Source: Clostridia bacterium | Lineage (GTDB): Bacteria > Bacillota > Clostridia > Lachnospirales > Lachnospiraceae | Direction: 5' to 3' | DNA length: 64,000 nucleotides | Assembly: GCA_003249225.1 (NCBI GenBank) | Contig: QKJQ01000001.1 | Location: 22,173-86,172 of the forward strand | Part shown: positions 1 through 9,474 of the stretch, piece by piece | Numbering within the stretch: the first letter of the stretch is position 1 | Layout: the number at the start of each line of letters is the position of its first letter | The notes under the pieces: generated by a model | The model's input: only the letters and a program-made list of their open reading frames with translations | Told to the model about the DNA's origin: nothing | Databases searched by the model: none | Position numbers and translations under genes: made by a program

Positions 1-1
1 C

Positions 2-1423
2 TGTCAGGATGGATTTGAAGCCTATAATATGATACTTGATGAAAATCCTGACATTGCAATCACTGATATCATGATGCCAGGTCTGAATGGAATTGAGCTG
101 GTAAAACAATCCCGGGCCATGGGAGCAGAGACGGAGTTCATCTTTCTCTCCGGTTACCAGGAATTCGAATTTGCGAAGCAGGCCATGAAGCTCGAGGTAA
201 GGGATTATCTGTTAAAGCCCTGCAGTGAAAATGAGATTCTATCGGTACTTTCGCGCGTAAAGGCACTTGTTCTTGAGCGTAAAGCCATGACACTGATTAA
301 TACCGAAAATGAATCACTTCGTACTTCAATGCTCTCCTTGGCTGTAAAACAGACCATCATTGAATGTCTGGCTTCCCAGTCGGACGAATCCATGCTGCTT
401 TCCGATATGTTCGGCAAAGAAGAGGCTTACACCCTGATTCATGTACATTATCTTGAAAAAAAATATATTCCTGAGTTTTTAAAGAAAGCGGATCATCTGC
501 TGCTGGATCATGCGAAGGTCTTCATGTACTATGTCAGAAATACTTTAATCCTGATACTTCCCGTCCTGACGGAGGATTCCTGCACCCTGCTTTGTCACCA
601 TCTTGGTATGGTAACCTATACCGGACAGGCCGTAGCACTATCTTGTACGCACCAGACTTTTTTCACAATGAAATCGTTACTTGCTTTTCTACTTCCACGT
701 ATCCGGCGTTTTGACAAAATTTATATTGTTGAAGAGAACGGAAATGCAGAAGAAATATGTAATTATACCTTGCTGTTTGGCAGTATGGAACATTTACTTA
801 CGACCCTGAACAAGGACTTTGCTGCTTTTCAAAAGGAGTTGCTTCGCTCTCTGCGGGAATTCAAAGATCCTGAACTTGCAAGGATCTACAGTTTTCGATT
901 GTTCCATTCGCTTCAGGTCTTTCTGAGCAAGTCATCCCCTTCCCTGCCTTTTTCTTTTTCCGCTTATTTACAAAGTCTTTTAAAGCTGCAGTCCGTGGAG
1001 GAAATAACACAGTTTACCTCCGACGCCATCATTACCATATGTCTTAGCTATACCACTGCAGAAAACACGTATCGAAGCTTTATACAAAGGACCATTGATA
1101 TCGCTACAGAGCATATGAGTGATCCCAACCTCTCCCTGAAGCTGATTGCAGAAGACTATCTGTTCATGAATGTTGATTATGTAAGCCGTGAATTTTGCAA
1201 GGACACCGGAGAAAAATTCTCATCTTTTCTGACCAGAATTCGTATGGAAAAGGCAAAGGAGATTCTGGCCACCTCCTCACAGGAAAAAATCTATGCTATC
1301 TCTGAACAGGTCGGTTGCTGCAATCCTCAGTATTTCAGTCAGGTGTTTAAAAAATACACCGGTTTGTCACCGAGTACTTATATAGAATCACTCAAAGGAG
1401 ATCTTCAACTATGGAATGCATAA
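2..1423 (+). CDS. Response regulator, CheY-like receiver plus AraC-type DNA-binding domain (5' end cut by window)
   Basis: The reading frame is already open at base 2, reading CQDGFEAYNM before the first ATG at 29, so the true start lies upstream of the window. The receiver shows the phosphoacceptor Asp in ITDIMMPG (codon at 65), the switch Ser in FLSG and the conserved Lys in YLLKP. A middle region of about 250 residues has no clear motif. The last 100 residues form an AraC double helix-turn-helix ending FKKYTGLSPSTYIES. This is the YesN layout, which normally pairs with a membrane histidine kinase that would lie just upstream. The stop overlaps the next gene by 13 bases, so both are probably one transcript and the regulator may control carbohydrate uptake or breakdown. 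Confidence 0.93.
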   Translation, partial: CQDGFEAYNMILDENPDIAITDIMMPGLNGIELVKQSRAMGAETEFIFLSGYQEFEFAKQAMKLEVRDYLLKPCSENEILSVLSRVKALVLERKAMTLINTENESLRTSMLSLAVKQTIIECLASQSDESMLLSDMFGKEEAYTLIHVHYLEKKYIPEFLKKADHLLLDHAKVFMYYVRNTLILILPVLTEDSCTLLCHHLGMVTYTGQAVALSCTHQTFFTMKSLLAFLLPRIRRFDKIYIVEENGNAEEICNYTLLFGSMEHLLTTLNKDFAAFQKELLRSLREFKDPELARIYSFRLFHSLQVFLSKSSPSLPFSFSAYLQSLLKLQSVEEITQFTSDAIITICLSYTTAENTYRSFIQRTIDIATEHMSDPNLSLKLIAEDYLFMNVDYVSREFCKDTGEKFSSFLTRIRMEKAKEILATSSQEKIYAISEQVGCCNPQYFSQVFKKYTGLSPSTYIESLKGDLQLWNA

Positions 1424-3753
1424 CCAAAAACAAAAGAACGCTCACCCTTGGTAAAAACAGCCTTTATGTCAATCCCGCCCTGACCGCTTCTAATCCTGAG
1501 CATTTTACCTATCGCAGTCTTCATGAAGCCGCTGCCATGATAGTTCCCGGCACTAAGAACTGTCCCTCCGTCATTTATCTTGAGCCGGATGTCTACGCAA
1601 TGAATGGAACGAAGACCTCCTGCGGGCTGACCATACAAGGTGACTGGATCAGTCTGATTGGTCTGAGTGAGAATCCTCAGGATACAATTCTGGCGGATAA
1701 CCGTGGACACATGGTAAATTCCTACCCATCCGACGGCTTTCACTCCTCACCCGCCCAGACCCTGATGGTGGAAGGAAATGGCTTCCATTGTGAGAACCTT
1801 ACCATCGGTAATTACTGTAATCTTGATCTGGTCTACCCTCTCGACCCGAAAAAAAACATGCCACGTTACTCGGATACCATAACACAGGCCTATGCGATCG
1901 GCGGCTATGGGTATGATCAATGGAGCTTTGAAAACTGTCATATCATTGGTATGCTCGATACCATTTCAACAAGACTTGAACGAGCCTACTACCATAACTG
2001 TGTCATTAAAGGAACCAAAGATTTTATCGGTGGTGCTGAAAGCATTGTTTTTCATGAATGTACCATAAAAATACAGGATACCTGTCCCATGTACATGTCT
2101 GGTACTGTTGCTGCGCTTTATAAGAGCTGTTCCTTTGAGGTAACACTGGAAGACTTTGATACGCTGTATCTTACCAAATTCGGAGGAATGTTGATTCTGG
2201 ATCATTGTTCCTTTTTAGGGAATATGAAACACATTGAATGGGCGCTTGAACCGGAAGATGATATGAGATGCTATGTTAACGAAGTAGTATGTTTTGATAA
2301 CCCGGCAATTATCGGTGCATCAAAACCTCAAAATACGGTTACTATGACCAAGGAAATGGAAGACTCCCTAAGCATCTACAACCTGTTGTCCGGATCCGAT
2401 GAATGGAATCCATCCGGTTCTGACATTCTTCCCGCGAGACCGATCCGTATAGAATTAAAAAATCCAGCAGGAACTTCAGGCTCTGAACCTTTTTCTCTTT
2501 CTTATCAGGAAGAAAGCGTTATTTTATGCCGTGTTGTGCCATTTATGCCTTTGGAAAGAATGAAGCTTTCTGTTATCGGTCCCATCTGTTGTTCCGTCTC
2601 TGGAAACGAGCTTCATCTTCGCAATGAGAATAAGGACACAAAGAGTCTGTCCGCCAATGTTTGCCTGTCTGCTTATGGCGTTCTCGGCTGCTATAGTCTG
2701 ACCGCACACGCAAAAAAAACACCGCAGCCGGTGCTTTTCGCTGAACCTTCTATAATATTAGAGCAGGGAAAGGCAATTCTTTCTTATGCCTTTGATTGTA
2801 AGGACTCTGTGGATGAATCGGATATAACCTGGTTTCGCATTGAAGGCGACAGGGAGGTTCCCGTTGCTGTAAGCCGAACAAAGCCATGCAGAGATTATCA
2901 TCTGCTTCCAGGTGATATAGGTTGCCAGTTGAAAGCAGTTCTGTACCCAAAATATCAAAACAGCGAGGCATCTGATTTTGTAACCATTCTGTCTCCGTTC
3001 ATTTCATCAGAAAATGTAAACACAAAGGAAATAACCGTAAATGACTTCTCCACTTTTTCACTTGAAACCAATTTCCGTAGTGGCTGCTTTCAAATCGATA
3101 CCTGCCATCCATCGTACGAAGGGGTTGAAACCGAACATGTAGCCGCATGGGAAGCAGGAAATCCTTCCGAGGCGTTTGTCTATGGACGAGGACGTGATGG
3201 CGCTAGGTCAAGCTACGGACTGCTTACCTCTGCTCGTGGCTGCTGTCTCCGTTATTGGAATCTGCCCGATCGTGTACCTGCAAAAGCCATGAAATTATCG
3301 GTCGTTCTATGTCCTGAGAAAGATACCGGAGAGGGCTTTGGAAGTGCGAACGGACAATTTATTGAGCTTAAGCTAAACTATGATCCTATTACTAAGACAG
3401 GCCTTGGACTACGGATCGAGAGACTCCCTGTGAATGCCGTCAGCTGTTGCTTTTCTTTGCGCATTTATAAAAAGGGAATCTCCTCCCTGCTAGCTCCACC
3501 CGTTTTTTCCTCTGCCTACCTGACGCCCTGCACGGTTGTACTTTATGCCGATGCCAGTCATATAACAGCAGATATAACGAGTGAGGCGCAGCAGATGGAG
3601 CGTGCGAAAGTTTATGGTCTCTTACACAATGTACATCTTGAGGCTCCTGTTCCGGCTTTTCCTTACCGAGATGTTGAAATCCACCATACAGGAACAGTTC
3701 CAACCGGAAATCGTACACTGATTGAACAGCTTTGTATCTCCTATCTTACATGA
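1411..3753 (+). CDS. Pectinesterase-like right-handed beta-helix protein
   Basis: A 780-residue protein with no signal peptide, so probably cytoplasmic. Roughly residues 15-310 match the carbohydrate esterase family 8 (pectin methylesterase) beta-helix: MLDTISTRLERAYYHNC and GTKDFIGG correspond to the QDTL and GTVDFIFG motifs, keeping both catalytic aspartates. The Gln before the first Asp is Leu here, and the LGRPW motif that supplies a substrate-binding Arg and Trp reads YLTKFGG. The C-terminal 450 residues look like beta-sandwich modules of unknown role. The start is supported by AAAGGAG ten bases upstream of the ATG at 1411, inside the end of the regulator gene. It may act on a modified pectic oligomer after import, or may be a non-catalytic relative. 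Confidence 0.8.
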   Translation: MECITKNKRTLTLGKNSLYVNPALTASNPEHFTYRSLHEAAAMIVPGTKNCPSVIYLEPDVYAMNGTKTSCGLTIQGDWISLIGLSENPQDTILADNRGHMVNSYPSDGFHSSPAQTLMVEGNGFHCENLTIGNYCNLDLVYPLDPKKNMPRYSDTITQAYAIGGYGYDQWSFENCHIIGMLDTISTRLERAYYHNCVIKGTKDFIGGAESIVFHECTIKIQDTCPMYMSGTVAALYKSCSFEVTLEDFDTLYLTKFGGMLILDHCSFLGNMKHIEWALEPEDDMRCYVNEVVCFDNPAIIGASKPQNTVTMTKEMEDSLSIYNLLSGSDEWNPSGSDILPARPIRIELKNPAGTSGSEPFSLSYQEESVILCRVVPFMPLERMKLSVIGPICCSVSGNELHLRNENKDTKSLSANVCLSAYGVLGCYSLTAHAKKTPQPVLFAEPSIILEQGKAILSYAFDCKDSVDESDITWFRIEGDREVPVAVSRTKPCRDYHLLPGDIGCQLKAVLYPKYQNSEASDFVTILSPFISSENVNTKEITVNDFSTFSLETNFRSGCFQIDTCHPSYEGVETEHVAAWEAGNPSEAFVYGRGRDGARSSYGLLTSARGCCLRYWNLPDRVPAKAMKLSVVLCPEKDTGEGFGSANGQFIELKLNYDPITKTGLGLRIERLPVNAVSCCFSLRIYKKGISSLLAPPVFSSAYLTPCTVVLYADASHITADITSEAQQMERAKVYGLLHNVHLEAPVPAFPYRDVEIHHTGTVPTGNRTLIEQLCISYLT

Positions 3754-3766
3754 CCTTTCTTTTGAC

Positions 3767-4282
3767 CTATTCCTGTACCAGTGCCTCTGTGATCTCTACG
3801 ACATAGAGGCAGTGCAGGTCAAAGTCAGGATAGAACTGGTCCATCAGACTGTCATCCAGAAATCCTCCCGGAACAAGTTCCTGAATGAACATTTTCTTGC
3901 ATTTCAAAACCAGTTTCGCTTCCTCAAAATACGGAACTTCATCTTTGTTCGTAAGCTTCAGTCTGGAATTGATCAGCTTATCTTCTGTTCTTCCGGATAC
4001 GGTTCCAAAGAAAGAAAGGTCTTCTGCGTATTTCTTATGATCAAAGAAAGAAATCGAGAAGGATTCCGATGCGTCGATCAGCTCTTTTGTATACCGGCTG
4101 TTACGTATGACAACAAATGCCACATTTTTATTCCAAAGTACGCCAAGACCTCCCCACGAAGCGGTCATAGCGTTCATCTTATCTCCATCCTTTGCTGTAA
4201 TCAGCATCCAGTCATTCCCGATCAACTGGAATGGATTCATATCCATCATTCTGATGTTTTCTGCTTTTTTAAACTGACTCAT
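3767..4282 (-). CDS. Flavin reductase-like, FMN-binding split-barrel protein
   Basis: A 171-residue protein of the flavin reductase/DIM6-NTAB family, which binds FMN and usually passes electrons to a partner flavoenzyme or reduces flavin directly. Visible family features are NPFQLIGNDWMLITA near the N-terminus, NAMTASWGGLGVLW in the flavin-binding part and SISFFDHKKY further on. The ATG at 4282 is preferred over an in-frame TTG at 4288 because GGAG sits seven bases before it. It faces the pectinesterase-like gene tail to tail with a 13-base gap. A 227-residue frame on the other strand is a shadow. The substrate partner is unknown. Confidence 0.85.
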   Translation of the reverse strand: MSQFKKAENIRMMDMNPFQLIGNDWMLITAKDGDKMNAMTASWGGLGVLWNKNVAFVVIRNSRYTKELIDASESFSISFFDHKKYAEDLSFFGTVSGRTEDKLINSRLKLTNKDEVPYFEEAKLVLKCKKMFIQELVPGGFLDDSLMDQFYPDFDLHCLYVVEITEALVQE

Positions 4283-4465
4283 ATGCAATCTCCTTCCTGT
4301 ATCATGATGCTATCATGTACTGTCCTTTTCAGGTTTTGTTACTATCTTCATTCTATCAGCTCAGCACTCCATCAAAAAGAAGAACAAAGAGAGTCTCCTC
4401 ACTGATATCATTTTATTTGATATATAAATTATAACAGGGAAATCAAATAGCGCAACCGTTTATTT

Positions 4466-5044
4466 TCACCACATTTTTGTTATTTCTTTTTGAAAACCAT
4501 TTGTCGTAATGCTGATCAGCAGATTAATCAGCTCTTCGATCGGCATATCTTTCCCATTTTTATACCACAACGTTATTGTGCTGAGCACGGCGGAACTCTG
4601 GTATTCCATTAGGTAATGAAGCTTCCTTTGACTTCTGATTGTTGGAAAATGAAGGTGCTTCATCAGGACCGGTGCAATTCTTTGAAGCAGTTTGTTTCGA
4701 AATGCCGGATCCCCATGTTCACCCAGCAGTACAGTGAAGTACATGTTCTTTTCCTCATATAATGAAAGGATGTCCTGCAGTGCTGCTTCCTTGCCATTCC
4801 TCTTTTTCATATTCTCAAATATGATCTGTTCAAATTCCTCTGCCGTAACGACAGATTCTTCAATCTGTTCCAGAACATCATAAACATCCTTAAAATAATC
4901 GTAAAATGTAGACCGGTGATACCCAGCCGCCTCGCATATTGCAGTCACAGAGATCTTATCAATACGGTTCTTTTCGTACAACTTCCAGAACGCTTCCATA
5001 AGATTCCTCTTTGCTGCATTTTCTGCATCCTTCTTCACCTTCAA
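4466..5044 (-). CDS. TetR/AcrR family transcriptional regulator
   Basis: A 192-residue one-component repressor. The N-terminal helix-turn-helix reads ISVTAICEAAGYHRSTFYDY at about residues 30-50, followed by FKDVYDVLEQIE, typical of TetR proteins; the C-terminal half is the variable ligand and dimer domain. No ATG fits, and the frame begins at TTG (5044) with a weak AGCAGG element upstream; a GTG two codons later is an alternative. It is divergent from the ABC exporter starting at 5273, and an inverted repeat overlapping that promoter (5189-5217) is a candidate operator, so it probably represses the exporter until a toxic ligand binds. Confidence 0.88.
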   Translation of the reverse strand: MKVKKDAENAAKRNLMEAFWKLYEKNRIDKISVTAICEAAGYHRSTFYDYFKDVYDVLEQIEESVVTAEEFEQIIFENMKKRNGKEAALQDILSLYEEKNMYFTVLLGEHGDPAFRNKLLQRIAPVLMKHLHFPTIRSQRKLHYLMEYQSSAVLSTITLWYKNGKDMPIEELINLLISITTNGFQKEITKMW

Positions 5045-5188
5045 ATTCGTACCTGCTTTCTTATTACGAGATTGTGTATGATTGACTTGTCTTTTACTAT
5101 TTTCTTCTGATTATATTTCATTTCGCGCTTTCAGGCAAATGAATGCTCAAATTTTACGTAAGCGCAAAGAACTTTCTTATAACCTAAA

Positions 5189-5243
5189 AACCGACACTTC
5201 CACCGAAATCGTCGGTTGAGTAATGCAGTAAGAATAGTATAAT
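5189..5243 (+). promoter_or_regulatory. Exporter promoter with overlapping inverted-repeat operator
   Basis: TTGAGT (5216-5221) and TATAAT (5238-5243) are 16 bp apart and face the ABC exporter gene. The inverted repeat AACCGAC (5189-5195) / GTCGGTT (5211-5217), spaced by 15 bp, overlaps the -35 box. Its place between divergent tetR and exporter genes makes it the likely TetR site; this is inference from position and symmetry. Confidence 0.6.
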
Positions 5244-5272
5244 GGCAGTAATAAATGTAAAGGAGCCCTCCT

Positions 5273-6001
5273 ATGAACCAGCCTTTGGACCAAAAATCTG
5301 AAATCATTCTTACCGATATCGTAAAAAGTTTTAAACAAAAATGTGTCCTGGATCATATAAACCTTCATTTCCAATCCGGAAAAATTCATGGACTGCTTGG
5401 AGCCTCAGGTTCTGGAAAAACTACCCTGCTGAATATCATCATGGGCAGCCTGATTCCAAATTCCGGTACCGTGACCATACACGGACAAAGAATGCCTGAC
5501 CGTCATATCCTGCAGCACATTGGTTATATGCCACAGGAGGATGGTCTTTACCAGGAGCTCTCTCTGTATGATAACCTGCAGTTTTTTGCAGGCATTCAAA
5601 AGTTACCCAGAAGCGAATTCTCAAAAAAAGCACAGGAGTTAATCGAAATCGTTGGACTGACAGGAGAAGAGAACACGCTGGTCATGAATTGTTCCGGCGG
5701 TATGAAAAAACGTATATCGTTACTTGCCGCTTTGATCCATTCACCTTCTCTGCTGCTTCTGGATGAACCAACGGTCGGTATTGACCCGGTTCTTCGCCGA
5801 CAGATTTGGGAATACCTGCACCGATTAAAAAAAGAAGGTGCGACCGTACTTGTTACGACCCACGTTATGGATGAAGTAGATAAATGCGATACGGCTGCTT
5901 TGCTTCGGGACGGTCATATCCTCCTTCATGATACCATAGACGAACTAAAGAAAAACTCCCCGGATCACAGCATTGAATCACTTTTTTTCATGGCCCCTTA
6001 A
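5273..6001 (+). CDS. ABC transporter ATP-binding protein (exporter type)
   Basis: A 242-residue ATPase subunit. Walker A is GASGSGKT, the signature is NCSGGMKK (Leu of LSGG replaced by Cys), Walker B with its catalytic Glu is LLLLDEPTVGID, and the H-loop is VTTHVMDEVD. The GID after Walker B and the single-domain size are typical of DrrA/CcmA-type exporters with ABC-2 permeases. The start has AAAGGAG upstream. The permease gene follows after 118 bases that hold a small hairpin (TCAAAAGG/CCTTTTGA, about 6068-6090). It probably energises export of a drug, peptide or lipid and is controlled by the divergent TetR. Confidence 0.93.
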   Translation: MNQPLDQKSEIILTDIVKSFKQKCVLDHINLHFQSGKIHGLLGASGSGKTTLLNIIMGSLIPNSGTVTIHGQRMPDRHILQHIGYMPQEDGLYQELSLYDNLQFFAGIQKLPRSEFSKKAQELIEIVGLTGEENTLVMNCSGGMKKRISLLAALIHSPSLLLLDEPTVGIDPVLRRQIWEYLHRLKKEGATVLVTTHVMDEVDKCDTAALLRDGHILLHDTIDELKKNSPDHSIESLFFMAP

Positions 6002-6119
6002 ATTTCTGCAGAAAGCGGACCATATTTTGATCTTTTTACAAGACATATAAAAAGAATGATACTAGGATCAAAAGGCAAAATACCTTTTGACCCCAAAAAC
6101 ATAGAATGGAGATAATAAA

Positions 6120-7127
6120 ATGATAACGATATGCATCCGGATTCTAAAACAAATGAAAAATGACCATCGTTCCCTTGGTCTTCTCCTGTTTGCTCCCATG
6201 TTCATCCTTCTCCTGCTGTATTTTATTCTTGGGGATGCGAGTGCTCTGCCTGTCGTCTCTGCATATCAGCTGCCAGAAGCTTTCACCCGGACGCTCTCGG
6301 ACCATATGGAAGTAAATACATTGTCCGTCATGCCGGATGACATTGACGCATACCTGTATGAAGGAGATGCAGATGCATTGATTGCTGTTGATTCAAGCGG
6401 CATACAGGTCTATTTCCTTGAAACGAACGCAAAGACCGCAGTTGTTCAAAAAACACTGCAATCAATCCTTATGAACCAGTTATCCCAGCCGCTGTCTGTG
6501 CACTACAGTTACACGGTAAATTCAGATAATCAGCTGGATTCTCTAAGTTTTGTATTCTTAGGTGTCCTTGCTTTCTTCTTTGTGTTTCTGCTTTCCGGTG
6601 TGTCCTTTGTTAATGAACGTCATCACCAGACGCTTTCCAGAATGCTTCAGTCACCATTATCCAAGACATCCATAATTGGTGGTTATCTGCTTGGATATGG
6701 AATTCTGTCAACGTTACAAAGCATACTTTTACTGATCTTTTCTGCTTATGTCCTGAAGCTTCACTTTGAAGGCTCCATTTTACTCTGCATTCTTATCATG
6801 ACTTTATTGTCCTTCTGTGCGGTCTCGGTCGGTACCCTGCTTTCGATTTTTGCCAAGACACAGCTGCAGATGATTCAGTTCATACCGATCGTTATCGTTC
6901 CGCAGATTTTCTTTTCCGGGCTGCTCCCACTGGATACCATTCCTTTTCACATCGGGAAACTAAGCATATTATTTCCTGTCTATTATGGCTGCATTTCTTT
7001 GAAAAAGGTTATTGTATATGGCAGTGGCATCGCAGATATCCTGCCGCTCCTTGGGGGACTGCTTCTCCTGACGTTTCTTATCTTTACTGCAAATGTCTTT
7101 GCTCTGTCGCGTCATAAAGCAGCCTGA
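6120..7127 (+). CDS. ABC-2 type transporter permease
   Basis: A 335-residue membrane protein with the ABC-2 layout: one N-terminal membrane segment (LGLLLFAPMFILLLLYFIL), an extracellular loop of about 110 residues, then five or six helices from LDSLSFVFLGVLAFFFVFLL onward. The stretch SFVNERHHQTLSRMLQSPLS is the typical coupling region (NERERGTLERLL-like) between the loop and the core. A GGAG lies a few bases upstream of the ATG. It forms the channel for the ATPase encoded just before it. The exported substrate cannot be told from sequence; drug or antimicrobial-peptide efflux is likely given the adjacent TetR. Confidence 0.9.
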   Translation: MITICIRILKQMKNDHRSLGLLLFAPMFILLLLYFILGDASALPVVSAYQLPEAFTRTLSDHMEVNTLSVMPDDIDAYLYEGDADALIAVDSSGIQVYFLETNAKTAVVQKTLQSILMNQLSQPLSVHYSYTVNSDNQLDSLSFVFLGVLAFFFVFLLSGVSFVNERHHQTLSRMLQSPLSKTSIIGGYLLGYGILSTLQSILLLIFSAYVLKLHFEGSILLCILIMTLLSFCAVSVGTLLSIFAKTQLQMIQFIPIVIVPQIFFSGLLPLDTIPFHIGKLSILFPVYYGCISLKKVIVYGSGIADILPLLGGLLLLTFLIFTANVFALSRHKAA

Positions 7128-7226
7128 CCTGTATTCCTAAGATTCCGATTACCTGACCGCCGAACTGCCTGACTGTTATAATGATACTGTGTGTAGAAAT
7201 GTTTGCCTATTTTTGCCGTCATATTC

Positions 7227-8096
7227 TTAGAACAGATCACGGAAGATACTTTTATAACGCTCCTGAAAAATGCTCTGCTTTCGATACACCATAGTGAACT
7301 GATGATTAATAACAAAGTCTTTCAGTGGTATCTCTCGCAGGCTGCCATTCAGGAGCTCTTTTTCTACGGCTGCCTTATATAAAAATGTAATCCCGCAGTT
7401 CAAAGCCAGCATTGTCTTTATGGCGCTGATGCTTCCAATCTCTGTGCGTTTTGAAAAATCCAGAACAGAGCCATTCCGCTCCATGATATGCCGCTCCAGA
7501 ATCTCTCTGGTACCGGAACCCGGCTCGCGGAGAAGCAAACGTTCCTGGTACAGATCTGAAAGAACCCAGGGCTCCTTCCTAAATTTATACGAATCACTGC
7601 ATACGGCAATGTAAGGCTGTTTTGATACCAGAAACGATTCGTATTCGGCTTTCTGAAAATATCCTTCAATTATTGCAAAATCCAGCTCTCCGGTATCAAT
7701 CTTAGCTAATAATGTTTCTGTATTGTCAACGAGCATCCGAACCTCTGTATCCGGATGTTTTTCAATATAGCCTGCGATTCGTTCCGGCAGAACAAAGTCT
7801 CCGATTGTAAGGGTTGCCCCAAAAATTAGCGACTGCTGCTCTTTTTGCTGTAGCGCATCCATCAGAATCATCTCGTCATGCTTCATTGTTGTTACAGCAT
7901 TTTGCAGCATTCTTCCTGCTTTTGTAAGATATAATTTTTTCCCTTCATACGTAAAAAGGACTGCCTTGTAGTGCGTCTCAAGAAAATGTATATGCTGCGA
8001 TACCGCTGGCTGCGTAATATGCAAAAGTTCTGCGGCTTTTGTAAAGTTCAGGGTCTGGCATACGGTTAAAAATGTTTCGATACGAAAATCCTGCAT
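7227..8096 (-). CDS. LysR family transcriptional regulator
   Basis: A 289-residue LysR protein. The N-terminal winged helix-turn-helix reads FLTVCQTLNFTKAAELLH followed by ITQPAVSQHIHFLE; the rest is the periplasmic-binding-protein-like effector domain, with the family feature LREPGSGTREILE near residues 190-205. It is transcribed away from the YeiH-like gene at 8270 with 173 bases between starts, the arrangement known for YeiE/YeiH and CysL-type pairs, so it probably activates that transporter gene in response to a sulfur compound. The last point is inference from context. Confidence 0.92.
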   Translation of the reverse strand: MQDFRIETFLTVCQTLNFTKAAELLHITQPAVSQHIHFLETHYKAVLFTYEGKKLYLTKAGRMLQNAVTTMKHDEMILMDALQQKEQQSLIFGATLTIGDFVLPERIAGYIEKHPDTEVRMLVDNTETLLAKIDTGELDFAIIEGYFQKAEYESFLVSKQPYIAVCSDSYKFRKEPWVLSDLYQERLLLREPGSGTREILERHIMERNGSVLDFSKRTEIGSISAIKTMLALNCGITFLYKAAVEKELLNGSLREIPLKDFVINHQFTMVYRKQSIFQERYKSIFRDLF

Positions 8097-8269
8097 AAAA
8101 TACCTTTCTCTTACCTTCCGGTTCTGTCTCTGGCGGTGTTACGTACTTTTATGTGAATAGAATGATTATACCATAAATTTTCTTTATGATTCAATTATTA
8201 TTTATAATTTCATATTTTGTTTCATCAATGATATCATGAACAAAAATACGTATAAAAAGAGAGGGTCTT

Positions 8270-9298
8270 ATGGTAAACTCAATAAAACAAAAATCTCCCG
8301 GTATCCTTCTTTGCCTTCTGATCGCAATTCCTTCCTGGTTCTTAGGTAAGCTTATCCCGGTAATCGGTGGTCCCGTATTCGCCATATTACTTGGCATGTG
8401 TCTGGCGCTGCTTATTCATCAAAAACAACGTAAAACATTAAATCCTGGAATAGCTTTTACATCAAAAAAGATATTACAGCTCGCCGTTATTCTGCTGGGA
8501 TTTGGAATGAATCTTTCAGAAATCGCATCGGTCGGACTGACTTCCATTCCCATCATTCTTTCAACGATCAGTATCTCTCTGATCACAGCCTTTGTTCTAT
8601 TCAAGCTCTTAAAACTTCCATCCAATCTGTCCGTCCTGATCGGTGTCGGCTCTTCCATCTGCGGTGGATCCGCCATTGCTGCCACGGCACCTGTCATTGG
8701 TGCGGATGATGAAGATGTGGCACAGTCGATTTCTGTTATCTTCTTATTCAACGTCATAGCAGCTCTTTTATTTCCAACGCTTGGTGGTCTTCTTGGTCTT
8801 TCCGACTACGGATTCGGACTGTTTGCCGGTACCGCAGTGAATGATACTTCCTCGGTTACCGCAGCCGCTACTGCATGGGATGCGATTCACCACGCCAATA
8901 CACTGGATACGGCAGCCGTCGTCAAGATGACACGAACACTTGCCATCCTGCCAATCACTCTGGTACTTGCTTTTGTAAGAACAAAAAAATCAGCTTCTGG
9001 CTCAACACAGTCCAAAGCCAATCTGAAAAAGATTTTCCCTTACTTCATTTTATTCTTCCTTCTGGCTTCTGTAATTACAACACTTGGAACTATGCTTCAT
9101 GTACCCTCTGAAATATTTACCAGTTTAAAAACAGTAAGCAAATTCCTTATTGTAACCGCCATGTCTGCCATAGGACTTAACACCAACCTCGTGAAACTTA
9201 TAAAGAGCGGAGCCAAACCAATTCTCACCGGCTTTTGCTGCTGGGTCGCCATTGCTCTGGTAAGTTTAGGTATGCAGCATATTCTTGGAATCTGGTAA
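8270..9298 (+). CDS. YeiH/UPF0324 family putative sulfate exporter
   Basis: A 342-residue polytopic membrane protein with about ten hydrophobic segments. Family features include [15 protein letters not shown], the glycine-rich [19 protein letters not shown] and [14 protein letters not shown]. The UPF0324 (PSE, putative sulfate exporter) family is thought to export sulfite or sulfate, but direct evidence is thin. The start has AGAGAGGG upstream of the ATG. It is divergent from the LysR gene, its likely activator, and ends 40 bases before a clear terminator. Confidence 0.88.
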   Translation: MVNSIKQKSPGILLCLLIAIPSWFLGKLIPVIGGPVFAILLGMCLALLIHQKQRKTLNPGIAFTSKKILQLAVILLGFGMNLSEIASVGLTSIPIILSTISISLITAFVLFKLLKLPSNLSVLIGVGSSICGGSAIAATAPVIGADDEDVAQSISVIFLFNVIAALLFPTLGGLLGLSDYGFGLFAGTAVNDTSSVTAAATAWDAIHHANTLDTAAVVKMTRTLAILPITLVLAFVRTKKSASGSTQSKANLKKIFPYFILFFLLASVITTLGTMLHVPSEIFTSLKTVSKFLIVTAMSAIGLNTNLVKLIKSGAKPILTGFCCWVAIALVSLGMQHILGIW

Positions 9299-9337
9299 TC
9301 GATACCAGTTCATTCCTTTTGCAGGATCCTTTCTGCG

Positions 9338-9382
9338 CAAAAAGAGACAGAAGCGTTCGCGCCCTGTCTCTTTTCTTATTGC
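9338..9382 (+). terminator. Rho-independent terminator of the YeiH-like gene
   Basis: An 11-bp perfect stem, AAAAGAGACAG (9340-9350) with CTGTCTCTTTT (9364-9374), has a 13-base loop and continues into a T-rich tail. It sits 40 bases after the stop of the YeiH-like gene. Confidence 0.85.
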
Positions 9383-9474
9383 TGCATTTTATTTTTATAC
9401 TTTTCGATCGGGCTCAAAAGGTCTTTTGCTCCCGTGCTGCAGGGCATACTACTCTTACCCGAAATCTATTTATA

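Noticed and set aside
3722..4405. A 227-codon plus-strand frame
   Set aside because: It lies antisense to the flavin reductase-like gene, has no ribosome site and Cys/Phe/His-rich low-quality composition.
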